Shown: positions 24,791 to 33,089 of the stretch, in pieces | Layout of the letters: the number at the start of each line of letters is the position of its first letter | How positions within the stretch are numbered: position 1 is the first letter of the stretch | Assembly: GCA_017480565.1 (NCBI GenBank) | Contig: JAFVAL010000033.1 | Coordinates: 1 to 58,411 of the forward strand | Source: Lachnospiraceae bacterium | GTDB lineage: Bacteria > Bacillota > Clostridia > Lachnospirales > Lachnospiraceae | DNA length: 58,411 nt | Direction of reading: 5' to 3' | The notes under the pieces: model-generated | What the model saw: only the letters and a program-made list of their open reading frames with translations | Databases searched by the model: none | Told to the model about the DNA's origin: nothing | Program-made: the position numbers and the translations under genes

Positions 24791-26356
24791 TTATTCCATC
24801 TCTATCTTGATTCCCGCTTCTGCAAATGTCTTCGCAAGCTTCGACAAATCTAACACCTTTGCCTTCGCCTGTTCATTTGCTAAAAGTCTGGTCTGAATCT
24901 TCACACTTTTCTCGATGCGCTTCTCAATGATCGCCGCAATCCGCGCCTTATTCTCCTCGCGCCCTGCAAAATCACAGGACATCGCATCGGTAAACACAAG
25001 CTCCAGTGTATTGCCATCGCCTGTGCTGGGCGTCGCCTGCGAAAGCACGGCTTTGAGCGCATGATCCGCGCCCGCTACGATGTTCTGCCAGTTCGCAGCG
25101 ACCTGCTTTAAATCCTCAGAGACTGCCTCCGGGCGAATCACCTTCGGCTCTTCCGTCTTCTTTCCGGCCTCCGGCACCGCCATCTGCCGTACCGGCACAC
25201 CGTCGCGCACCTTATTCTCCAGCTGTCTTAACCGGTCTGTGACCGCGTCCAGGTTCTGCTCCATCTGCGGCTTGCAAAGCTTCACAAGCGTCATCTCCGC
25301 CGTCACACGTTTCTGCCCGGAATAGCGCATCTCCTGCAGCGCCTCCGACAGAACTCTAATGTAGCGCATCAGCTGCTCTGCGTCAAGTTCCTGCGCGATG
25401 CCAAGCATCTCCGTGATCTGGTCACTCGGCACGTCCACCAGATCCACCGCCTGCTCCGAAGCCTGCAAAAGAAGTACATTTCTCAAATACCAGGCAAAAT
25501 CCTGCAGGAAACGATCCAGATCTGCGCCGGCGATCACCTGCGCATCCAGAAGCTCCATCGCAGAGACCACATCTTCTTCCGCAATCATGCGAAGCAGCCC
25601 GCCAAATGTCACCGCATCCACGGTGCCAAGCTGCGCAAGCACCTTATCATACGTCAGCTTCTGGTCAAAATAAAACGAGATACATTGGTCTAAGATACTA
25701 AGACCGTCTCGCATCGATCCGTCTGCCATCTTCGCGATGTAACGGATCGCCTTCTCTTCATAATCCACGCCTTCCTGCGCAAGCAGATCCTCCAAATGTC
25801 CCGCGATCGTATCGATACTCATCCTGCGGAAATCATACCGCTGGCATCTCGATAAAATCGTGATCGGGATCTTGTGCGGCTCGGTCGTCGCCAGGATAAA
25901 AATCACATAGGACGGCGGCTCTTCCAGGGTCTTAAGCAGTGCGTTAAATGCCCCCGTAGAGAGCATGTGGACTTCGTCAATGATATAAACTTTGTATCGC
26001 CCCTCCGTCGGGGAATACTGCACTTCTTCAATGATCTGCCGGATGTTGTCGACACCGTTATTCGATGCGGCATCGATCTCGATCACATTCATCGATGTGC
26101 CCGATAAAATGCCCCGGCAGGAGGCACATTCATTGCAGGGGCTGCCATCCACCGGATGCTCACAGTTAACCGCGCGTGCAAATATCTTCGCAACCGAGGT
26201 CTTGCCCGTGCCCCGCGTCCCGCAGAAAAGATAAGCGTGACCGATTCGATTTGCCAAAATCTGATTCTTTAAGGTGGTCACAATCGCGTCCTGACCACGC
26301 ACCTGCGTAAAATCTACCGGCCGAAACTTCCGGTACAGGGCAGTATAAGAAGCCAT
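24791..26356 (-). CDS. dnaX: DNA polymerase III subunit gamma/tau
   Basis: This is the clamp-loader ATPase of the replisome. N-terminal AAA+ domain: Walker A GTRGTGKTS (about residues 46-54), four zinc-binding cysteines (CEHPVDGSPCNECASC), Walker B with sensor IIDEVHML and TTEPHKIPITILSRCQRYDF. Domain III follows to about residue 370; the C-terminal tau-like part is short, total 521 aa. No slippery A-run for a gamma frameshift stands out. It is the first gene of the operon, with AAAGGAG ahead of the start. No SRP RNA gene is seen upstream. Confidence 0.96.
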   Translation of the reverse strand: MASYTALYRKFRPVDFTQVRGQDAIVTTLKNQILANRIGHAYLFCGTRGTGKTSVAKIFARAVNCEHPVDGSPCNECASCRGILSGTSMNVIEIDAASNNGVDNIRQIIEEVQYSPTEGRYKVYIIDEVHMLSTGAFNALLKTLEEPPSYVIFILATTEPHKIPITILSRCQRYDFRRMSIDTIAGHLEDLLAQEGVDYEEKAIRYIAKMADGSMRDGLSILDQCISFYFDQKLTYDKVLAQLGTVDAVTFGGLLRMIAEEDVVSAMELLDAQVIAGADLDRFLQDFAWYLRNVLLLQASEQAVDLVDVPSDQITEMLGIAQELDAEQLMRYIRVLSEALQEMRYSGQKRVTAEMTLVKLCKPQMEQNLDAVTDRLRQLENKVRDGVPVRQMAVPEAGKKTEEPKVIRPEAVSEDLKQVAANWQNIVAGADHALKAVLSQATPSTGDGNTLELVFTDAMSCDFAGREENKARIAAIIEKRIEKSVKIQTRLLANEQAKAKVLDLSKLAKTFAEAGIKIEME

Positions 26357-26393
26357 GCTTCGCTCTCCTTTCTTTTCTGCTTCATATCACAAA

Positions 26394-26419
26394 GCAGTGG
26401 TGAGTTTCCCCACCACTGC
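26394..26419 (-). terminator. pfkA terminator (weak T run)
   Basis: GCAGTGGTG pairs perfectly with CACCACTGC around GGGGAAACT-like loop bases; on the minus strand TTTGTG follows. Partial read-through into dnaX is plausible because no clear dnaX promoter is visible. Confidence 0.6.
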
Positions 26420-26449
26420 GCGGATTCCTTATAAAATCATTCTCTTCGG

Positions 26450-27532
26450 TCAGTCCTTGGTACCAAAGCTGATGCCCAGTGCCTTCGCTTCCTTCACGAT
26501 GGAGCCGTGAGGATCGATGTATTTGAGTCTGCCTGCGATCTCAGCAAGCGGAACCGGAACGATCTCATTTCCCTTAAATGCAACCAGGAAACCGTACTTG
26601 CTCTCCTCGATCAGACGCGCTGCTGCCGCACCAAGACGGCTGGAAATGACACGGTCATACGCAACAGGGCTGCCGCCTCTCTGGGTATGTCCAGGGATCG
26701 TAATACGCATCTCCTGACCGGTTCTCTCCTTCAGTTCTGCCGCAATCTTGTAAGCTACAGAAGGATAAATCTTCGCATCTTCTGCCTGTTTCTTCTTCAG
26801 TTCCTTCTTGCCAAGCGCTGCATCTTCTTTGGAGATTGCACCCTCTGCGACCGCCATGATGGTGAAGTTCTTGCCTTCTTTTTCTCTCTTCTTGATGGCC
26901 TTTGCGACAACATCGATGTCGTAAGGGATCTCAGGAAGCAGGATGACATCAGCACCGGAAGCGATGCCTGCATGCAGGGTGATCCAACCAACTCTGTGGC
27001 CCATGATCTCAATGATAAATACACGGCCGTGAGAAGCAGCTGTCGTGTGAATCTGATCGATAACATTGGTTGCAATATCCACGGCACTCTGGAAGCCAAA
27101 TGTCATATCTGTGCCCCAGATATCGTTATCGATGGTCTTCGGAAGGCCAATCACATTCAGGCCTTCCTGGCTTAACAGGTTCGCGGTCTTCTGGCTGCCG
27201 TTTCCGCCCAATACTACCAGGCAATCCAGTTTCCACTTATAATAGTTATCCTTCATGGCTTTGACCTTATCAAGGCCATTCTCATCCGGCGTTCTCATCT
27301 CCTTAAAAGGCATACGAGAAGAGCCAAGAATCGTGCCGCCCTTGGTCAGAATGCCGGAGAAATCTGACGGCTTCATCTCTCTGCAATGGCCATAGATCAG
27401 TCCCTTGTAGCCATCCAAAACACCAATGATCTCGGTCTTCGGGTCCCACTCATATAAAGCTTTCGCTACACCACGCATCGTAGCGTTCAGAGCCTGGCAA
27501 TCACCGCCGCTCGTTAAAAATCCAACTCTCAT
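26450..27532 (-). CDS. pfkA: 6-phosphofructokinase, mixed-substrate group III
   Basis: It phosphorylates fructose 6-phosphate to fructose 1,6-bisphosphate in glycolysis. The 360-aa protein begins MRVGFLTSGGDCQALNATMRG. The phosphate-donor motif reads GGNGS (Gly at the position that favours ATP), while the catalytic loop reads PKTIDNDI with the Lys typical of PPi-type enzymes. This combination marks the group III family, many of which use ATP. The start at 27532 follows AAAGGAA; an in-frame ATG at 27598 would add 22 residues not seen in relatives. Confidence 0.94.
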   Translation of the reverse strand: MRVGFLTSGGDCQALNATMRGVAKALYEWDPKTEIIGVLDGYKGLIYGHCREMKPSDFSGILTKGGTILGSSRMPFKEMRTPDENGLDKVKAMKDNYYKWKLDCLVVLGGNGSQKTANLLSQEGLNVIGLPKTIDNDIWGTDMTFGFQSAVDIATNVIDQIHTTAASHGRVFIIEIMGHRVGWITLHAGIASGADVILLPEIPYDIDVVAKAIKKREKEGKNFTIMAVAEGAISKEDAALGKKELKKKQAEDAKIYPSVAYKIAAELKERTGQEMRITIPGHTQRGGSPVAYDRVISSRLGAAAARLIEESKYGFLVAFKGNEIVPVPLAEIAGRLKYIDPHGSIVKEAKALGISFGTKD

Positions 27533-27602
27533 GTTTCTTTCCTTTCGTCTCTTGGAAATCTTTCCGCTCATTAGGAAGCAATTCCTGCTTCGTGACAAAT
27601 CA

Positions 27603-27631
27603 ATTTTACTATACTCGGGGGGATTTTACAA
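27603..27631 (-). promoter_or_regulatory. pfkA promoter
   Basis: On the minus strand TTGTAA (27626-27631), a 17-bp spacer and TAAAAT (27603-27608). Confidence 0.6.
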
Positions 27632-27645
27632 GATGCGATGCACGG

Positions 27646-27671
27646 AAAAAGGCCCCCTTTTTCGGAGGCCT
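27646..27671 (-). terminator. Terminator of the PTS_EIIC_2 gene
   Basis: On the minus strand AGGCCTCC pairs with GGGGGCCT around GAAAAA and is followed by TTTTT. Confidence 0.85.
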
Positions 27672-27676
27672 AAAAC

Positions 27677-28735
27677 TCATACGTCAAGCTTCATATCGCC
27701 CTGATTGATCAGTTTGTGTTTTCTCATCCACTCAGAGATTCCCAGCGAAAGCAGTGCCGGTGCGACAAAATGAAGCACCGCAATCTTAATGAGAACCAAC
27801 CAGGCATCCTCGCCTGCGCCAACCATCGTCTGATAGGTCATAATCTGTCCGACGAGACCCGCGGTTCCCATGCCGGAACCGGTTGCATTGTTGGTCATGT
27901 GAAATACCATCGTCGAGATCGGTCCTAAGATGGCGCTCGAGATGATCGCAGGGAGCCAAATCACAGGCTTTTTCACGATATTTCCGATCTGCAGCATGCT
28001 CGTGCCAAGCCCTTGCGCCAAAAGGCCGCCCATCTTATTTTCCCGGTAGCTTGCCACCGCAAAACCGATCATGTTCGCACAACAGCCAACGGTCGCGGCA
28101 CCTGCCGCAATCCCGGACAGATTCAAGATAATACCAAGCGCTGCGGAGCTGATCGGGAGCGTTAAAATCATGCCCATCAAGACAGAAACCACAATGCCCA
28201 TCACAAACGGTGCCTGCTCGGTGCCCCAGTTGATCAGGCTGCCAAGCCACGTCATAAATCTTGAAATCGGAGGTCCAAGCACGAGGCCGACCGCACTGCC
28301 CGCGCAGATCGAAACGAGCGGTGTCAGCACGATATCAATCTTTGTCTTTCCAGAGATCAGGTGTCCGATCTCAATGCCCACATAGGCCGCAATGAATGCG
28401 CCAAGCGGCTCGCCAGGCCCAGAGAAGACCATCGCACCGTCCACGAGCACCTTGCCAGCCAGCAAATTCGATGCAAATGCACCCACCATACCGGACGTTG
28501 CCGCGGAAAGCACCACCAGCGGGCTCTCCTTAAATCTCACTGCCACGCCACAGCCGATGCCCGCGCCGGTCACCGCCGCAGCCACCTTGCCGATCAGGAA
28601 AATCGCGTCACCGACTTGTCCCCCGATCAGGTTGCCGATCTGCTGAATGATCGTACCGACAATCAACGTCGCAAACAAGCCCGAAGCCATGCCGGACAAG
28701 CCATCAATAAACACGCGGTTGAGCCATTTTTTCAT
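27677..28735 (-). CDS. PTS_EIIC_2 family membrane protein (PfoR-like)
   Basis: A 352-aa protein with about nine hydrophobic, Gly-rich helices and no cytoplasmic IIA or IIB domain. It resembles the PTS EIIC type 2 domain family that includes PfoR of Clostridium perfringens. Typical stretches are GMASGLFATLIVGTIIQQIG, FSGPGEPLGAFIAAYVGIEI and ISSAILGPISTMVFHMTNN. The start at 28735 is chosen because GGAGG lies nine nt upstream; the ATG at 28744 abuts that site. It is transcribed alone. Transport of a sugar or a regulatory role are both possible; no enzyme IIA/B partner is present. Confidence 0.82.
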   Translation of the reverse strand: MKKWLNRVFIDGLSGMASGLFATLIVGTIIQQIGNLIGGQVGDAIFLIGKVAAAVTGAGIGCGVAVRFKESPLVVLSAATSGMVGAFASNLLAGKVLVDGAMVFSGPGEPLGAFIAAYVGIEIGHLISGKTKIDIVLTPLVSICAGSAVGLVLGPPISRFMTWLGSLINWGTEQAPFVMGIVVSVLMGMILTLPISSAALGIILNLSGIAAGAATVGCCANMIGFAVASYRENKMGGLLAQGLGTSMLQIGNIVKKPVIWLPAIISSAILGPISTMVFHMTNNATGSGMGTAGLVGQIMTYQTMVGAGEDAWLVLIKIAVLHFVAPALLSLGISEWMRKHKLINQGDMKLDV

Positions 28736-28777
28736 ATGATTCATCCTCCCCCAAAAGGAAATGTTTTGGTCTGCTAA

Positions 28778-28806
28778 AGCATACCACAGGAGGGGGTAAG
28801 ATGCAA
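28778..28806 (-). promoter_or_regulatory. Promoter of the PTS_EIIC_2 gene
   Basis: On the minus strand TTGCAT (28801-28806), a 17-bp spacer and TATGCT (28778-28783). It lies just beside the second box array. Confidence 0.6.
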
Positions 28807-28819
28807 GAGCTGGGGCTGA

Positions 28820-29043
28820 GACCCTGCATGTACTTTTTCTCTCCTGCAGGGTCTGATTTGATCAAGCTAATTGTAGCTTCAGCGACCCTGTATTCACCTT
28901 TCCTACCTACAGGGTCTGAGAAATCATCCTTTTCATTTCTCCCAGTGACCCTAGCTAAGGTTATATCTCTCTTCAGGGTCTCGAAGCAAGTCATTTTGCT
29001 CGCTTTTGCAGACCCTGACATCTTAGCTTTCCTTCATAGGGTC
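28820..29043. repeat. Alternating-box array: GACCCT / AGGGTC, period 63-64 bp
   Basis: GACCCT boxes start at 28820, 28884, 28947 and 29011; AGGGTC boxes start at 28848, 28911, 28975 and 29038. They alternate strictly. Segments from AGGGTC to GACCCT enclose exactly 30 bases three times, and segments from GACCCT to AGGGTC enclose 22, 21, 22 and 21. The 30-base segments each contain an inner hairpin of unrelated sequence (AAGCTA/TAGCTT, GAGAAAT/ATTTCTC, AAGCaAG/CTcGCTT). The first two short segments extend the box stem by GCA/TGC and GTA/TAC. A degenerate partner (AGGGGGT, near 28790) and a lone GGGGTC (29100) flank the array. It lies between two divergent promoters. An ATG-started frame across it (28801-29085) has no ribosome binding site and is not accepted as a gene. 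Confidence 0.85.
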
Positions 29044-29173
29044 TCGCTCCAGCCATATCCACCTAATGAGAAGATCTTTGCCTAAACATTTCTCCTCGCG
29101 GGGTCTTCCGTCTTGCCCCGCACATTCATTTCTGGTATGATAAGTCCATCGTAACACAGGAGGTCACTACACG

Positions 29174-29455
29174 ATGTTTCGTATGTGGGGCAAGATCTGG
29201 AAAGATCATCATCTGATCGAAAATGAAGTCTATGAAAATGCAGACAAAAGCTTAAACCGCACCCGCAAGGTCTTCGACGGGGTCAAGTACTTTAGCTATC
29301 TCTGGAACCTTCAAGAGCCGATTTGGCTAGATAAAAATATCAATGAATTTAAGCGCCATGACCGCACGCGCTTTACGCAGGATTCCTTCATCGAAGAAAT
29401 CGATTTTGACTGTTTCGAGATCATTGTGATCGAAGAAGATGAGCCTTGGGAATAA
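29174..29455 (+). CDS. Small conserved-looking cytoplasmic protein, unknown
   Basis: A 93-aa protein with good ribosome binding site (AGGAGG, nine nt before the ATG) and its own terminator. It is rich in aromatic and charged residues (MFRMWGKIWKDHHLIENEVYE, FDCFEIIVIEEDEPWE) and lacks a signal peptide or membrane helix. I know no function for it. Confidence 0.75.
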   Translation: MFRMWGKIWKDHHLIENEVYENADKSLNRTRKVFDGVKYFSYLWNLQEPIWLDKNINEFKRHDRTRFTQDSFIEEIDFDCFEIIVIEEDEPWE

Positions 29456-29472
29456 CCCCAAGGCTCGTTTTT
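29441..29472 (+). terminator. Terminator of the 93-aa gene
   Basis: GAGCCTTGGG pairs perfectly with CCCAAGGCTC around AATAAC and is followed by GTTTTTT. The stem starts inside the last codons. Confidence 0.9.
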
Positions 29473-29509
29473 TCTCTCGACTCTTTCATTTACCAAATCA
29501 ATTCAGCTC

Positions 29510-30853
29510 TTACAGTCTCTTCTTCAGTTCTTCCCCAAGTTCCTCATAGCCAGGCTTTCCAAGCAGACCGAACATATTCCTCTTATAGCTCTCAACGCCT
29601 TCCTGATCGAACGGGTTGATACCCATCATGTAGCCGCTGATGCCGCAAGCAAACTCAAAGAAATAGAACAGCTGTCCCAGATAGAACTCGTTCTGCTCCG
29701 GAACCCTCACGTAGAAGTTCGGAACCTGTCCGTCGGTATGTGCAAGCACAGTGCCGCGCATAGCGTTCTTGTTGACGAAGTCAACGGTTCTGCCTGCAAG
29801 ATAGTTGATACCATCAAGGTCTACATCTTCCTTCTCGATGGTCAGCTCATGTCTCGGCTTCTCGATCTCGACAACGGTCTCAAAGAGGATTCTTGCGCCG
29901 TCCTGGATGAACTGTCCCATGGAGTGCAGGTCTGTGGTCAGATCCACAGCTGCCGGGAACAGACCCTTGTGATCCTTGCCTTCGCTCTCGCCGTAAAGCT
30001 GCTTCCACCACTCACCGGTGTAATGGAAGGAAGGCTCGTAGTTTGCCAGAACTTCAATCTTCTTGCCCTTGTTGCGAAGAATCTGACGAAGTGCTGCATA
30101 CTGCTCTGCACCATTCTCCTCATAAGGAGCGGTCAGGCAGATCTCACGCATCGAAGCTGCACCAGCCATCAGCTGATCAATATCTGCGCCGGAAACTGCG
30201 ATCGGAAGAAGACCAACTGCGGTCAAAACAGAATAACGTCCGCCGACATCATCCGGAACCACGAAGGTCTCATAGCCCTTCTCGGTTGCCAGAACCTTCA
30301 GTGCGCCGCGTGCCTTATCGGTCGTCGCATAGATTCTCTCAGAAGCCTTCTCACCATACTTCTCTTCTAACAGCTTCTTGAAAATGCGGAACGCAACGGC
30401 AGGCTCCGTGGTGGTACCGGACTTACTGATCACGTTGACAGAGAAATCACGGTCACCGATCGTCTCGATCAGATCTGCCATATAAGTGCTGCTTAAAGAA
30501 TTGCCGACAAAGTAAATCTCAGGTGTCTTGCGGATCTCACGGGAGACAACATTCGCAAAACTGTGGCTTAAAAACTCGATCGCTGCACGTGCGCCAAGAT
30601 AAGAACCACCGATACCGATCACGACCAAAACTTCGGAATCTTCCTGGATCTTCTTCGCCGCCTTCCTGATGCGTGCAAACTCTTCTTTGTCATAATCAAC
30701 AGGCAGATCAATCCAGCCGAGGAAATCGTTACCTGCGCCGGAGCGCTCTAACAGCTCAGCCTTTGCATAATCTGCATTTCTCTTCGCATACTTCACCTCG
30801 TGCTCATTGATAAAAGCCATCGCCGGTGAATAATCAAAACGTACATTGCTCAT
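29510..30853 (-). CDS. pgi: Glucose-6-phosphate isomerase
   Basis: It interconverts glucose 6-phosphate and fructose 6-phosphate in glycolysis. Sugar-isomerase motifs include [50 protein letters not shown] and [15 protein letters not shown]. The start at 30853 lies nine nt after AAAGGAG; the in-frame ATG at 30901 falls within the promoter. Length 447 aa matches the short Firmicute form. Confidence 0.96.
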   Translation of the reverse strand: MSNVRFDYSPAMAFINEHEVKYAKRNADYAKAELLERSGAGNDFLGWIDLPVDYDKEEFARIRKAAKKIQEDSEVLVVIGIGGSYLGARAAIEFLSHSFANVVSREIRKTPEIYFVGNSLSSTYMADLIETIGDRDFSVNVISKSGTTTEPAVAFRIFKKLLEEKYGEKASERIYATTDKARGALKVLATEKGYETFVVPDDVGGRYSVLTAVGLLPIAVSGADIDQLMAGAASMREICLTAPYEENGAEQYAALRQILRNKGKKIEVLANYEPSFHYTGEWWKQLYGESEGKDHKGLFPAAVDLTTDLHSMGQFIQDGARILFETVVEIEKPRHELTIEKEDVDLDGINYLAGRTVDFVNKNAMRGTVLAHTDGQVPNFYVRVPEQNEFYLGQLFYFFEFACGISGYMMGINPFDQEGVESYKRNMFGLLGKPGYEELGEELKKRL

Positions 30854-30891
30854 GGGAATCCACTCCTTTCCAGTGTTTAACAGTTGGTTAT

Positions 30892-30920
30892 ATTTTATCA
30901 AACATTCCTTACATTGACAA
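30892..30920 (-). promoter_or_regulatory. pgi promoter
   Basis: On the minus strand TTGTCA (30915-30920), a 17-bp spacer and TAAAAT (30892-30897), placed directly behind the murG stop. Confidence 0.7.
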
Positions 30921-30925
30921 GGAAC

Positions 30926-31987
30926 TTATGACAATTCCTTCACGAGTCCGACGATGGTCTCGATCGCATTGCCCTGCCCGCTGTGCGCCATCGCATGGAT
31001 GTAAGTGTCGCGTTCCTCAAAGACTTCTTTGATCGCGGTCTTCAGGCTCTCCGGCGTCACATTTTCCTCCAAAAGCACATAGCTAAAGCCCTGTTTTTCA
31101 AAGGAATTCGCATTCAAAATCTGGTCGCCGCGGCTCTTGTCTGCCCCAAGCGGAATCAGGATGTTTGGCTTGTGCAGCGCTAGAAGTTCGCAGATTGCAT
31201 TTGCCCCGGCACGTGATACCACGATGTCCGATGCGGCAAATAAATCCGCAAGCTCTGCCTTGATGTACTCATACTGTACGTAGCCCGGTGTTCCTACGAG
31301 GCTTTCATCCACTTTGTCCTTACCGCACAGATGCACTACCTGGAACTTCTCCAGAAGGCTCGGCAAAATGCTGCGGATCGCATCGTTTACAATCGCAGAG
31401 CCTAAACTTCCGCCGATCACCATCAGTACAGGCTTCTCGTCGGTAAATCCGCAGAACGAAAGTCCTGCTTCCTTCTTTCCTGCAAATAATTCCTGCCGGA
31501 TCGGGGTGCCGGTAAGCACTGCCTTGTCGGCGGGCAGATTGTGAAGCGTCTCCGGGAAATTCGCACACACTTTCGTCGCACGCGGAATGCAAAGACGGTT
31601 CGCAAGGCCTGGCGTCATGTCGGATTCATGGATGATCACCGGAATATGCAGCCGCGCTGCCGCCATCACGACCGGCACCGCGACATAACCGCCTTTGGAA
31701 AAGACCACGTCCGGTCGAATCGCCTTGAGCGCTCTCGTCGCCTCCGCAAATCCATTGACCACCCGGAACGGATCGGTCAGGTTCTTCAGGTCAAAATAGC
31801 GGCGCAGCTTTCCGGTGTCGATCCCAGTGTAAGGGATGCCAAGTTCCTCGATCAGTGCACGCTCCATGCCCGCTTTTGAGCCGATGTAAGACACCTCATA
31901 TCCCTCTTCCTTCAGCCTTGGAAGCAAGGCGATATTCGGCGTTACATGACCTGCAGTACCACCGCCCGTTAATACAATCTTCTTCAT
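30926..31987 (-). CDS. murG: UDP-GlcNAc--lipid I N-acetylglucosaminyltransferase
   Basis: It converts lipid I to lipid II on the inner face of the membrane in peptidoglycan synthesis. The GT-B glycosyltransferase shows the N-terminal GGGTAGHVTPNIAL loop, FSKGGYVAVPVVMAA, a UDP-GlcNAc site with VIGGSLGSAIVNDA, and the C-terminal VVSRAGANAICELLALHKPNILIPL. Length 353 aa is normal. It is separate from any division/cell-wall cluster here and is followed 3 bp upstream by the TSCPD gene in the same direction. Confidence 0.96.
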   Translation of the reverse strand: MKKIVLTGGGTAGHVTPNIALLPRLKEEGYEVSYIGSKAGMERALIEELGIPYTGIDTGKLRRYFDLKNLTDPFRVVNGFAEATRALKAIRPDVVFSKGGYVAVPVVMAAARLHIPVIIHESDMTPGLANRLCIPRATKVCANFPETLHNLPADKAVLTGTPIRQELFAGKKEAGLSFCGFTDEKPVLMVIGGSLGSAIVNDAIRSILPSLLEKFQVVHLCGKDKVDESLVGTPGYVQYEYIKAELADLFAASDIVVSRAGANAICELLALHKPNILIPLGADKSRGDQILNANSFEKQGFSYVLLEENVTPESLKTAIKEVFEERDTYIHAMAHSGQGNAIETIVGLVKELS

Positions 31988-31990
31988 CTT

Positions 31991-32236
31991 TTATGCCTGT
32001 GCCTTTGCCAGTTTTAATGCCTTCGCCAGCTGATCCGGACATGACGTTCCTCTGCCGCCGCAGTTGATGCCTTCCATGCGGGAGATTGCCTCATCCACAT
32101 CCATGCCCTGAACAAGCGCTGCGACACCCTGGGTATTGCCATTGCAGCCGCCGGTAAACTTCACGTTCTTGATCACATTTCCCTCAAGTTCCACGTCGAT
32201 GAACTGGGAACAAGTACCTCTGGTTTTATATCTCAT
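31991..32236 (-). CDS. TSCPD domain protein (TIGR03905 type)
   Basis: An 81-aa protein with the TSCPD domain found at the C-terminus of some ribonucleotide reductases and as stand-alone proteins. Conserved cysteines lie in YKTRGTCSQFIDVEL, TGGCNGNTQGV and GINCGGRGTSCPDQLAKAL, a likely metal site. GGAGG lies nine nt before the start at 32236; an ATG at 32254 is less well placed. It ends 3 bp before murG, so the two probably share a transcript. Role unknown. Confidence 0.88.
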   Translation of the reverse strand: MRYKTRGTCSQFIDVELEGNVIKNVKFTGGCNGNTQGVAALVQGMDVDEAISRMEGINCGGRGTSCPDQLAKALKLAKAQA

Positions 32237-32309
32237 TTGAAATAGCCTCCTCATATAAAATCATTGCGACCTTATTTTACACCACTTGTGAAATCATGTC
32301 CATGCGAAC

Positions 32310-32338
32310 TTGCCTCATCTGCTGAAAAAGTGTATCAT
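32310..32338 (+). promoter_or_regulatory. mtnN promoter
   Basis: TTGCCT (32310-32315), a 17-bp spacer and TATCAT (32333-32338). Confidence 0.65.
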
Positions 32339-32369
32339 AAAAGTCAGATTGAGAAAGGAGTTTTTGCAA

Positions 32370-33077
32370 ATGAAGCGAATCGGAATCATCGGTGCCATGG
32401 ACGTCGAAGTGGACATTTTAAAAAAGGAAATGACGATTGATGTCATAGAGAACCATGCAGGCCTTGCCTTTTATGTCGGAACCTGGCAAGAGAAACCCGT
32501 CGTTGTTGTGCGCAGTGGGATCGGCAAAGTCAATGCCGCACTTTGCACCCAGATTCTGGCAGATCAGTATGATATCGGCCTTGTCATTAACACCGGCGTC
32601 GCAGGCGCATTAGCAGACGGTCTTCGCGTCGGAGACATCGTGATCAGTACCGACGCGATCGAACACGATATGGACACCACGCATCTGGGCGATACGATCG
32701 GCTGGGTTCCCGGCATGGATGTACGTGCCTTTCCGGCAGATAGGGAGCTCTCAAACCTGGCGCTCGCCGCAGGACGCGACGTTCTCCCCCATCTGCATCT
32801 GATCCAGGGCACCATCCTCTCTGGCGATCAATTCATCGACGATCCTGCTAAGAAGCATTGGCTGAAGGAGACCTTCTCCGGCGCTTGCTGCGAGATGGAA
32901 GGCGCTTCCATCGCCCACGTAGCCCACGTCAACAAGATTCCTTATCTGGTGCTTCGCGGTATCTCGGATAACGCCGACGGTTCCGCAGGCATCACCTATG
33001 AGGAATTTTTAGGAGCCGCCGTCATCAACATCACGGATCTCGTCAGAGAAGTCGTAGGGCGACTGTTACTGCTCTGA
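32370..33077 (+). CDS. mtnN: 5'-methylthioadenosine/S-adenosylhomocysteine nucleosidase
   Basis: It removes adenine from methylthioadenosine and S-adenosylhomocysteine, recycling by-products of methylation and polyamine synthesis. The 235-aa protein starts MKRIGIIGAMDVEVDIL with the catalytic Glu13, has NTGVAGALADGLRVGDIVIS, the substrate loop EMEGASIAHVA, and the catalytic Asp in GISDNADGSAG. The start at 32370 follows AAAGGAG by 8-9 nt. Further in-frame codons upstream overlap the promoter. Confidence 0.95.
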   Translation: MKRIGIIGAMDVEVDILKKEMTIDVIENHAGLAFYVGTWQEKPVVVVRSGIGKVNAALCTQILADQYDIGLVINTGVAGALADGLRVGDIVISTDAIEHDMDTTHLGDTIGWVPGMDVRAFPADRELSNLALAAGRDVLPHLHLIQGTILSGDQFIDDPAKKHWLKETFSGACCEMEGASIAHVAHVNKIPYLVLRGISDNADGSAGITYEEFLGAAVINITDLVREVVGRLLLL

Positions 33078-33089
33078 GAAAGGATTCTT

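Noticed and set aside
24791-26356. Programmed frameshift producing gamma from dnaX
   Set aside because: No clear slippery A-run with a following stem was found in the expected region.
26357-26449. SRP RNA or other small RNA upstream of dnaX
   Set aside because: The gap holds only the pfkA terminator hairpin and the dnaX ribosome binding site; it is too short and lacks the GGUAA/GNAR features.
28801-29085. Open frame of 94 codons across the second array
   Set aside because: No ribosome binding site, no protein repeat matching the DNA repeat, and the 63/64-bp period shifts frame; the DNA pattern itself explains the sequence.
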